Source of the DNA: an uncultured Verrucomicrobiota bacterium
Lineage (GTDB): Bacteria > Verrucomicrobiota > Verrucomicrobiia > Opitutales > Opitutaceae
Length of the DNA stretch: 53,301 nucleotides
Direction of reading: 5' to 3'
NCBI GenBank assembly: GCA_903960515.1
Contig: CAJCBL010000333.1
Span: 1 to 53,301, forward strand
Position numbers and translations under genes: made by a program
The notes under the pieces: model-generated
The model's input: the letters and a program-made list of their open reading frames with translations, nothing else
What the model was told of the DNA's origin: nothing
Databases searched by the model: none
Part shown: in pieces, positions 16,842 to 23,302 of the stretch
How the letters are laid out: every line of letters starts with the position of its first letter
Numbering within the stretch: the first letter of the stretch is position 1

Positions 16842-16861
16842 CCGGCCGCCGGGGCGGCCGG
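16842..16861 (-). terminator. Intergenic hairpin between csbD and dodecin
   Basis: CCGGCCGCC (16842-16850) pairs perfectly with GGCGGCCGG (16853-16861) immediately after the csbD stop codon. There is no T-run, so it is more likely a partial terminator or an mRNA-stabilising hairpin that raises csbD over the downstream genes. Confidence 0.5.
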
Positions 16862-16870
16862 AAAGTTCAA

Positions 16871-17083
16871 CTACTTGCAGCCACAGCCACAATTGCTGTT
16901 GAACTCCTTGATGGCCTTTTCGACCGCTTCGCGGTTTTCGCCGGTGCGCTTCTGAATGCGGCCCAGGAGCTCCTCCTGCTGGCCTTCGATGTAGGTGAGA
17001 TCGCTGTCGGTGAGCTTGGCCCACTTCTGCTTGAGCTTGCCCTTGGTGATGTTCCAGTCGCCCTTGATTTCGAGTGTGGTCAT
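16871..17083 (-). CDS. csbD: CsbD-family stress protein
   Basis: A 70-residue protein with the CsbD pattern ([57 protein letters not shown]), found in many bacteria as a general stress protein and controlled by sigma-B in Bacillus. It ends with the unusual cysteine-rich tail NCGCGCK, which could bind metal. Its promoter at 17188-17231 belongs to the repeated GGGT-N3-ACCC class and gives a leader of about 98 nt. It heads an operon with dodecin and the AI-2E transporter. Confidence 0.92.
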   Translation of the reverse strand: MTTLEIKGDWNITKGKLKQKWAKLTDSDLTYIEGQQEELLGRIQKRTGENREAVEKAIKEFNSNCGCGCK

Positions 17084-17187
17084 GGTGTTTGTATTCTTTT
17101 TTCAGGTGTCTGCGGCATCCGCCATCGGAGTGATGGGGATCGTGAGAGCGCGGTCTTGGTATTCGCCCCGGCAATCACTGCGAAGAC

Positions 17188-17231
17188 ATCCTACGCCACG
17201 GCCCCGGCACCGGTAATGGGCTGTAACCCTA
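17188..17231 (-). promoter_or_regulatory. GGGT-N3-ACCC-type promoter of the csbD operon
   Basis: Minus-strand GTAGGGTTACAGCCCAT begins at about 17232 (centre 17224; the right half is AGCCC). TAGGAT at 17193-17188 is a good -10, spacing 31 bp. Predicted transcript start near 17181. Confidence 0.6.
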
Positions 17232-17315
17232 CCGTGGCCACGGCGGCCCAGGGCGGCAGGCAGAGTGGAGAAGGTTGAACGCCGCCCACCCCTCGCGCGG
17301 GACTCCGTGCCGAAT

Positions 17316-17371
17316 GTAGGAGCGTGCTTGCACGCGATTTCAGGCGCAGATCGTGTGCAAGCACGCTCCTG
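17316..17371. repeat. REP-like palindrome, family A
   Basis: Left arm GTAGGAGCGTGCTTGCACGC with right arm GTGTGCAAGCACGCTCCTGC, separated by a short AT-richer loop. The same palindrome recurs at 26170-26224, 48951-49004 and, cut by the window end, 53272-53301. Confidence 0.85.
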
Positions 17372-17468
17372 CAACCGATCCCTCAGGCGGAATTGCGGGT
17401 GAGTATCGCCCTCCGCCTTCTTCCTTGTGCCTTCTTCCTTAGGCCGCCGCGGGGCGGCGGCCGCGATG

Positions 17469-17512
17469 GCGGGTATCACCCCATGGTTGGTGGCGGCCCT
17501 ACCGCTCATAGT
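17469..17512 (+). promoter_or_regulatory. GGGT-N3-ACCC promoter of the DUF2934 gene
   Basis: GCGGGTATCACCCCAT at 17469-17484 (centre 17476), then CATAGT at 17507-17512 as -10, spacing 31 bp. Predicted start of transcription near 17519, giving a 47-nt leader. Confidence 0.65.
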
Positions 17513-17565
17513 CGGTGCAGCGAGGACGAGGACTCTCCCGTCCCCAAAGCAAAACCACCACAACT

Positions 17566-17814
17566 ATGAAAAACAATCCCACGCTTCCCCACATCGTGCA
17601 TCAGCCCAGCGAAGACGAGATTCGCGACTACGCCTTCCACCTCTACCAGCAGAACAACTGCGCCCCCGGTCGCGATCTCAACAACTGGCTGGAAGCACTC
17701 GACTGCCTGAAGGCCGAGGTCCCGCACCACCTGTCCGCATCCCATCTGCACGCGCGTTTGAGCAGGGGAGAAATGAACGAGTTCCGCGCTGAAGCCATCG
17801 CCAAGAATTCCTGA
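17566..17814 (+). CDS. DUF2934-domain small protein
   Basis: A protein of 82 residues with the DUF2934 pattern IRDYAFHLYQQNNCAPGRDLNNWLEALDCLKAE (residues 17-50), a short helical motif found in stress-related small proteins of many Gram-negative bacteria. It ends in the basic, helical segment SASHLHARLSRGEMNEFRAEAIAKNS. The ATG at 17566 is chosen because the alignment starts only a few residues later; in-frame extension upstream to 17515 would run into the promoter. It is transcribed alone. Confidence 0.8.
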   Translation: MKNNPTLPHIVHQPSEDEIRDYAFHLYQQNNCAPGRDLNNWLEALDCLKAEVPHHLSASHLHARLSRGEMNEFRAEAIAKNS

Positions 17815-18155
17815 CACGAGTGGGCCGCCAACCCAGGCGCCGGGCGCGGCATACACCACGGATGATGGATTTCGGGATGCACGGTCATGCCGGATTCATC
17901 CTCGGGTCGGGGCGCCAGCGCGCCGGCTCAACGCAGTACCATCCCCGACGGGCGGATGACTCCGCGCCCGCCGTTCTAGGGTACGACCGGTAACTGGCGG
18001 CACGCCGGCACATCCAGTGGGAAGTGCACCGGGGCTTTGTTTGCCGCACCATTTTCGTGCACCCAGGCCGGGCTCCAAAGGGCGCCTCCGTGCGGCTAGA
18101 TGCAGTGGGCGGCGAAGGTTGCCGCCTCTTCATCGCCCCGCCGCGAACCATCGAC
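17815..18155. other. Intergenic region without recognisable content
   Basis: 341 bp between convergent units. I see no gene. A lone GGGTACGACCG at 17979-17989 resembles the regulatory element but has no -10 hexamer at the expected spacing on either strand. Confidence 0.45.
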
Positions 18156-19364
18156 TCAGCCCGCAGACACCCCGGGCAGCAGCGGTATCCGAACCTCGAT
18201 CTTCGTGCCGGAGCGGGGCGCCGAACGGATCGTGAGCAGGCCCCCAACATAGGTGGCCCGCTCTTGCATTCCCAACAGATCAAGACCGCTCCGCCCCCGC
18301 CCGCCCGCGGTCTGGCGGCGCAGATTGAAGCCGACACCGTCGTCGCTGATCGAAAATTCAACCACGCTCTCCGGGATCGCCAGCGCCACCGTCACATGGC
18401 GGGCTCGGGCATGCTTCTCGACGTTGTTCAAGGCGTCCTGGGCAATCCGATAAAGTGCCAACTCGATCTCGGCGGGCAGTCGCCCGGTGAGCGGCGAAAA
18501 GGCCAGCTTGAACGCCACGCCGGTACGCGCCGCGAACGCCCGGCCGGTGGCGCGCAGGGCGGCATCCAATCCCAGGTGTTCCAGTTCGCTGGGACGCAGG
18601 TTGCGCGAAATCTGTTCCACCGCCTCCGCGGTCTTGCCCAGCATGTCGCGCAGTTTGACCGCCTCCTGCTTCGCAGGCTCGTCGCGCGCCGAGAGCTTGT
18701 TCGCCAGCGCCTGGCTGCTGAAAAGCACCCCGCAGAGCTGCTGGGTGATGTTGTCGTGCAGTTCGGAGGCAAGGCGCCCTCGCTCGTCCTCCTGCACCTG
18801 CACCACGCGCTGCGTAAGCGCTCGCAGCAGTTCCTCCGTACGCCGCGCCTCCGTGAGGTCCGTCACCACCATCCCTATGGTCACCCGCCCGGAACCGCTC
18901 CTGGCCACCTCGCGCACCGAAATTTGAACCGGCAGGAGAGAGCCGTCGCCAGCTTTCAACATCACTTGCATCTTGGAGCCGCACGCTGCGGATTTCTTCA
19001 TGAGCGGCCGCAGGGTAGCCTGATCGGCGGCGCAGAGGAAGCGGTTGAAGGAAGAACCGGTCACCTGCTCCAAGGGCAGTTTCACCATGCGTGCGAAGCA
19101 CTGGTTGGCGTAGAGGATCGTCTTGCCGGCGGTGAGCGTGAGCGCGCCCTCATTCATGGATTCAATCAGCATGCGGTAGGCGTGCTCGGCACCTTCCAGC
19201 GTGAACATCTGCAGCTTCTTCTCGGCAGTGACCACCACCACATCCACTTCTCCACTGCGAATAGCGCGGAGGGTATCCTCGGCTTCGGCCAGGCGGGTGC
19301 GCAGCTTGGCCAACTCGGCCGATGGCCCGGCGCCGACGATGGCTTTGGGCCGAACCGATTTCAT
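18156..19364 (-). CDS. PAS-domain HisKA_3 sensor kinase of the kai operon
   Basis: A soluble kinase of 402 residues. An N-terminal coiled segment with LRAIRSGEVDVVVV (about 20-45) precedes a PAS domain (about 60-175, ending VVTDLTEARRTEELL), a HisKA_3 dimerisation domain with the phosphorylatable His203 in RLASELHDNITQQL, and a HATPase domain (QDALNNVEKHA, SDDGVGF, GLDLLGMQERA). HisKA_3 kinases of the NarX/DesK type normally phosphorylate NarL/FixJ response regulators. The gene overlaps the second kaiB by ATGA (4 bp), so it is translationally coupled to the Kai proteins and could read out their state, as SasA does in cyanobacteria, though it lacks a KaiB-like N-terminal domain. Confidence 0.9.
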   Translation of the reverse strand: MKSVRPKAIVGAGPSAELAKLRTRLAEAEDTLRAIRSGEVDVVVVTAEKKLQMFTLEGAEHAYRMLIESMNEGALTLTAGKTILYANQCFARMVKLPLEQVTGSSFNRFLCAADQATLRPLMKKSAACGSKMQVMLKAGDGSLLPVQISVREVARSGSGRVTIGMVVTDLTEARRTEELLRALTQRVVQVQEDERGRLASELHDNITQQLCGVLFSSQALANKLSARDEPAKQEAVKLRDMLGKTAEAVEQISRNLRPSELEHLGLDAALRATGRAFAARTGVAFKLAFSPLTGRLPAEIELALYRIAQDALNNVEKHARARHVTVALAIPESVVEFSISDDGVGFNLRRQTAGGRGRSGLDLLGMQERATYVGGLLTIRSAPRSGTKIEVRIPLLPGVSAG

Positions 19365-19840
19365 AGCACGATCCGCCCTTTCTCACCGAGATCCAGAAGG
19401 CCAAGCAGATCGCCAATATTCGTGAGGCTACCGATGAAGCGGCGCACCGGCAGCGGCAGGAGAATGATGAGGGTTGGGGTCGCCACAATCTGGTGCTTCT
19501 GCGCCAGCCCGGGCTGCTGGTAGATGTCGATCACCTCCAGCTTCACGCGGCCGCTTAGCGTCGTTTCGCACAGTTCGCGAACGCGAAGGATGGCTTGGTT
19601 GGAGCGGGCCGTGGCACCGGCCACGAAGAGGCGCAGGACATACTCGTCCTCGGAAGCGGTGACCGGAGCCCTAGCCTTGGCGGCGGGGCGTGTGACCTTG
19701 GACACAGAGCCCCGGGCCTTAGCCGCAGTGACCGGGACCTTGGCCTTGGCGGCGGAGGCCTTGACCTTGGCAACAGAGACCGTGGCCTTGGGGAGGGCTG
19801 GCTTGGCGCGAAGGGGTTTCTTTGGGGTTGGAGTCTTCAT
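19361..19840 (-). CDS. kaiB: KaiB-domain protein with Lys/Ala-rich N-terminal extension
   Basis: A protein of 159 residues. Residues 1-65 are a lysine/alanine/proline/valine-rich, histone-H1-like tail ([20 protein letters not shown]). Residues 66-155 form a KaiB thioredoxin-like fold: [74 protein letters not shown]. The VIDI...QP...A..ATPTL motif is characteristic. The long basic tail is unusual for KaiB and could bind nucleic acid or an acidic partner. It overlaps both neighbours by ATGA. Confidence 0.9.
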   Translation of the reverse strand: MKTPTPKKPLRAKPALPKATVSVAKVKASAAKAKVPVTAAKARGSVSKVTRPAAKARAPVTASEDEYVLRLFVAGATARSNQAILRVRELCETTLSGRVKLEVIDIYQQPGLAQKHQIVATPTLIILLPLPVRRFIGSLTNIGDLLGLLDLGEKGRIVL

Positions 19841-20175
19841 CCCGATTTCTTGGCCGGGCGCAGGTCCAAGCCTACGAGCACGCGCTCGGTGTCGGAGAGG
19901 TTGCCGATGATCATGCGTACGGGGCTGGGCAGCTTGCGCACCACCGTGGGGATGGCCAGGATCTGGTCGCCTTTGGCGAGCTGGGGCTGCTTGAGCAGGT
20001 CGATCACCGTGATGCTGTAGCTGCCTTTAAGATGGGTCTCGCAGATCTGCTTGAGATTGGTGAACGCCTCAACCGATTTGGGCGTGGAGTCCATAACATA
20101 GAGACGCAGTTGCCAGAGTTTGGCGACACGGCGCTTGGGTGCGGCAGCAGCTCGTTTTACCGTTTTGGCTTTCAT
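19837..20175 (-). CDS. kaiB: KaiB
   Basis: A KaiB-family protein of 112 residues: [85 protein letters not shown]. KaiB folds like thioredoxin and in cyanobacteria switches fold to bind KaiC. It has a short basic N-terminus ([15 protein letters not shown]). Its start overlaps the kaiC stop by one base (TGATG) and its stop overlaps the next kaiB (ATGA). Confidence 0.93.
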   Translation of the reverse strand: MKAKTVKRAAAAPKRRVAKLWQLRLYVMDSTPKSVEAFTNLKQICETHLKGSYSITVIDLLKQPQLAKGDQILAIPTVVRKLPSPVRMIIGNLSDTERVLVGLDLRPAKKSG

Positions 20176-21932
20176 CAGTTGTTCCTCCCCGGTTTGGCTT
20201 TGCCCTGGACGCTGGCGGCCACCTTGAGGTCCGCCTGTCGCAGGATGCCGGAGGCGGCCCGCTCCGTGCCCAGCACGAAGGTGCGAGTGCCCACCTGCTC
20301 GGCGATGCGCCGCAGCTCCAACGCCTCGCTCTCGTAGTCGGCGCGCAGATCGCCGATCTGGCGGTCCAGCGCCGTGCGTTTGCGCTCCACTTCGCGCTTG
20401 AGCTGCGCGGCTTCCTGCTGGCCGGCCAACACGGCGGCTCTTTCGAGATCGCCTTGGGCCACACGGGCGGAGCCGGTCAACACACCACTGACGCCGATGT
20501 AGGCATCTACGACGTCGATACCGCGGTCGGAGATCAGGAACTCGCGGATCTGGTTGGAGTGCGCCATGCCGCGGGCCTTGAGCACATAGAGCACACGATT
20601 GCGTTCTCCGTTGCCCTCGAAGTCCTGGAGCAGCACCCAGGCGTCCATCAGCGAGGACATCGCCGTCTCGCTGGTTTGCAGCGCGTGGCCGCCCTGAGTG
20701 AGGCTGGTGAAAAGCGAGGTGACCTCGCTGGCCTTCAGGAAGTCGATGAGGCGCGTGACCATACCTTTGCCTTCGGAGTCGGTGCCCGAGTCCATCAGGC
20801 TGGTGATCGGATCGATGATGACGACGTGCGGTTTAAACTCGGCGATCTCCTTGAACATCGTGGCCAGATGCATCTCCAGGCCGTAGAGCGAGGGCCGTGC
20901 GGAGTGGAACCGCAGCAGGCCGCGTTTGACCAGCGGCTCCAGGCGCAGGCCTATGGAATGCATGTTGCGGATGATCTGGTCGGGCGATTCCTCGAACGAG
21001 AAGAAGAGCACGCGCTCGCCGCGTCGCGCCGCCGCCTGGGCGAAGTTGGCGGAGATGATCGTCTTGCCGGTGCCGGGCGTGCCCGTGAGCAGGATGCTGC
21101 TGCCGCGGAAGAAACCCTTGCCGCCCAGCATCGCATCGAGCCGGGGGATACCGGTGGCGATCCGCTCGTCCGATACCTTGTGGTTGAGCGATAGCGACGT
21201 AATCGGCAGCACGCTGATGCCGCTGGCCCCGATGAGGAAGGGGAACTCGTTGGTGCCGTGCAGCGCGCCGCGATACTTCACCACTCGCAGATGCCGCGTG
21301 GCGATCTGGTCGTTTACGCGGTGGTCGAGCACGATCACGCAGTCCGACACATACTCCTCCAGCCCGTGGCGGGTGAGCGACTCGCGTCCCCGCTCGGCGG
21401 TGATGACGGCGGTGACGCCCTTTTCCTTGAGCCAGCGGAAGAGCCTGCGCAGCTCGGAGCGCAGGATGGCCTCGTTGGGCAGGCTGGCGAAAAGAACCTC
21501 CATCGTATCCAGCACCACCCGCTTTGCCCCGATGGAATCGATCGCATGGCCGAGGCGGACAAACAACCCCTCCAAATCGTACTCGCCGCTCTCCTGCACT
21601 TCGCTGCGCTCGATGTGCACGTAGTCGATCACGATCTTCTTGCGCGCGACCAGGCCCTCCAGATCGAAGCCGAGCGAGGCGACATTGGCCTTCAACTCCT
21701 TCTCGGTTTCCTCGAACGCCATGAGCACGCCGGGCTCGTTGAACTGCACCGCGCCGCGCACGAGAAACTCCGCGGCCAGCAACGTCTTGCCGCATCCAGC
21801 GCCGCCGCACACCAGCGTGGGGCGCCCTCGGGGCAGGCCGCCACCGGTGATTTCATCAAGACCCTGGATACCGGTGGGACACTTGGGCAAAAGCATCACC
21901 GAGCGGGGGGATTTGGGGCCGTTGGTTTTCAT
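20175..21932 (-). CDS. kaiC: KaiC-family double RecA-like ATPase
   Basis: A KaiC homologue of 585 residues with two RecA-like halves. Half I has Walker A GGAGCGKT (43-50) and the catalytic glutamate pair at 74-75 (AFEETEKEL). Half II has Walker A GTPGTGKT (284-291) and glutamates 314-315 (SFEESPDQI). At the place of the cyanobacterial S431/T432 phosphosites it has Ser426-Ser427 ([13 protein letters not shown]), a pair reported for the KaiC2 type. After residue 495 a predicted coiled coil ([47 protein letters not shown]) extends the C-terminus beyond canonical KaiC. No KaiA gene is near. It heads an operon kaiC-kaiB-kaiB-kinase with a GGGT-N3-ACCC-type promoter and a 22-nt predicted leader. 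Confidence 0.95.
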   Translation of the reverse strand: MKTNGPKSPRSVMLLPKCPTGIQGLDEITGGGLPRGRPTLVCGGAGCGKTLLAAEFLVRGAVQFNEPGVLMAFEETEKELKANVASLGFDLEGLVARKKIVIDYVHIERSEVQESGEYDLEGLFVRLGHAIDSIGAKRVVLDTMEVLFASLPNEAILRSELRRLFRWLKEKGVTAVITAERGRESLTRHGLEEYVSDCVIVLDHRVNDQIATRHLRVVKYRGALHGTNEFPFLIGASGISVLPITSLSLNHKVSDERIATGIPRLDAMLGGKGFFRGSSILLTGTPGTGKTIISANFAQAAARRGERVLFFSFEESPDQIIRNMHSIGLRLEPLVKRGLLRFHSARPSLYGLEMHLATMFKEIAEFKPHVVIIDPITSLMDSGTDSEGKGMVTRLIDFLKASEVTSLFTSLTQGGHALQTSETAMSSLMDAWVLLQDFEGNGERNRVLYVLKARGMAHSNQIREFLISDRGIDVVDAYIGVSGVLTGSARVAQGDLERAAVLAGQQEAAQLKREVERKRTALDRQIGDLRADYESEALELRRIAEQVGTRTFVLGTERAASGILRQADLKVAASVQGKAKPGRNN

Positions 21933-21960
21933 TCAGGAGCACGGTGACGACGATGCGACC

Positions 21961-22004
21961 AATATGACACACAATTGCGACAGAGTTATGGGGTATACGC
22001 CTAC
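21961..22004 (-). promoter_or_regulatory. GGGT-N3-ACCC-type promoter of the kaiC operon
   Basis: Minus-strand GTAGGCGTATACCCCAT runs 22004-21988 (centre 21996). CATATT at 21966-21961 is the best -10, spacing 30 bp, one base shorter than in the other promoters. Predicted start near 21954. Confidence 0.58.
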
Positions 22005-22068
22005 TGTCGCTGACGGCTGGTGACGGTGGAGCGCGGAGGGCGAGCCTCCCGGCGAGCCGTCTGGTGCC

Positions 22069-23262
22069 TTACTGATGCCGTCCTCCTTCGTACAGTTCCT
22101 TCATCAACTTGAGCTCAATCAGGTCCATTGGGACGCAGACCGAGTCTTTGGCGCGGCGGTCGGTGACCTTGAGCACTCGGGCGAATGCATCGGAAAACTG
22201 CCGCACCCCGTCGGCCAGCAGCTTGTCGGTGATTTCTTTGAGCGGCAGGCCGGCGTGCTCCACCGCCGCCAGGATGCCGGTGGCCTTCTCGACCTTTTCC
22301 GCCAAGGAGAACCAGACCCGCCCGTGATCGCGAAACGCGGAGAGCGTGGCGGGAGGCAGTGTGCTGACGGTATCCGGTCCGATAAGCTCCTCGACGTAGC
22401 GCACATCGGAGTAGTCGGGGTTCTTCGTGCCGGTGCTCGCCCACAACAACCGCTGGGCGTGCGCACCGTGGCGGCGCAACTCCTCCCAGCGATAGCCACG
22501 GAAGATCGCAAGAAACCGTTGATACGCGACCTTTGCGCTGGCGATGGCCACTTTGCCCAGGAGCCCGCGCAGGACGACCTGTTCCTCTGGGTTGGCGGAG
22601 GGCTTCAGTCGCCTGCCGATCCACTCGTCTACGCCCGTATCAATGCGACTGATGAAGAAGCTGGCCACACTGGTGACCTTCCCCGGATCGCCGCCGCGCT
22701 GCACCAGGTGCTCCAGCGCGTCGATGTAGGAGGCCGCCACCTCTTCGTAGACCAGCGTGGAGAAGAGCATCGTGACGTTCACATTGATCCCCTCGCTGAT
22801 GAGTTGGCGGAACGCAGCGATGCCCTCCGGCGTACCCGGCACCTTGATCATCAGGTTTTCGCGGCCCACCATGTGCCACAGGCGGCGTGCTTCCTCGATG
22901 GTGCCCTGCGCCGAGTGCGCGAGCTGAGGGGAGACTTCAAGGCTCACGTAACCATCACGCCGCGTCGTACTCAGATACATAGGGCAGAAGAGATCTGCCG
23001 CAGCCTGAATGTCGCGCACCACGAGCCGCTCGTAGAGCGCCTGGGCCTCGAGGCCCTGAGCCTCCGGCGCATCGAGCAGATCGCAGTAGTCGCCGCTGCC
23101 GACGATGGCCTTCTCGAAGATCGCCGGATTCGAAGTGAGCCCACGCAGCCCGTCGTCTGAAATCAGCCGCTTGAGTTCCCCGCTCGTGATTAGGCAGCGG
23201 GAAAGCGAGTCCAACCAGATGGACTGCCCGTGGTTCTGCAAAGCTAGCAAATGGCTGTTCAT
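22069..23262 (-). CDS. tal: Transaldolase
   Basis: A transaldolase of 397 residues (long TalA/B-like actinobacterial/cyanobacterial class) that transfers a dihydroxyacetone unit in the pentose phosphate pathway. Seen: SLSRCLITSGELKRLISDDGLRGLTSNPAIFEKAI, the pathway-typical MIKVPGTPEGIAAFRQLISEGINVNVTMLFS, and the Schiff-base lysine in LLWASTGTKNPDYSDVRYVEELIGPDTVSTLPP. ATG at 23262 is used; an in-frame ATG lies at 23286. It follows the P-type ATPase by about 40 bp on the same strand and is probably co-transcribed. Confidence 0.93.
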   Translation of the reverse strand: MNSHLLALQNHGQSIWLDSLSRCLITSGELKRLISDDGLRGLTSNPAIFEKAIVGSGDYCDLLDAPEAQGLEAQALYERLVVRDIQAAADLFCPMYLSTTRRDGYVSLEVSPQLAHSAQGTIEEARRLWHMVGRENLMIKVPGTPEGIAAFRQLISEGINVNVTMLFSTLVYEEVAASYIDALEHLVQRGGDPGKVTSVASFFISRIDTGVDEWIGRRLKPSANPEEQVVLRGLLGKVAIASAKVAYQRFLAIFRGYRWEELRRHGAHAQRLLWASTGTKNPDYSDVRYVEELIGPDTVSTLPPATLSAFRDHGRVWFSLAEKVEKATGILAAVEHAGLPLKEITDKLLADGVRQFSDAFARVLKVTDRRAKDSVCVPMDLIELKLMKELYEGGRHQ

Positions 23263-23302
23263 AGATATCGATTGGGATTTTGGCACCGGGGGGCGGATTC
23301 GA

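Larger units (their letters stand above)
17084..17565. other. Divergent intergenic region with two stress promoters and a REP repeat
   Basis: A 482-bp gap between the csbD operon (leftward) and the DUF2934 gene (rightward). It contains one GGGT-N3-ACCC promoter for each side (17188-17231 and 17469-17512) separated by a REP family A palindrome at 17316-17371. No gene is seen. Confidence 0.65.

Noticed and set aside
17979-17989. GGGTACGACCG inverted repeat.
   Set aside because: No -10 hexamer at the right spacing on either strand and no adjacent gene start.
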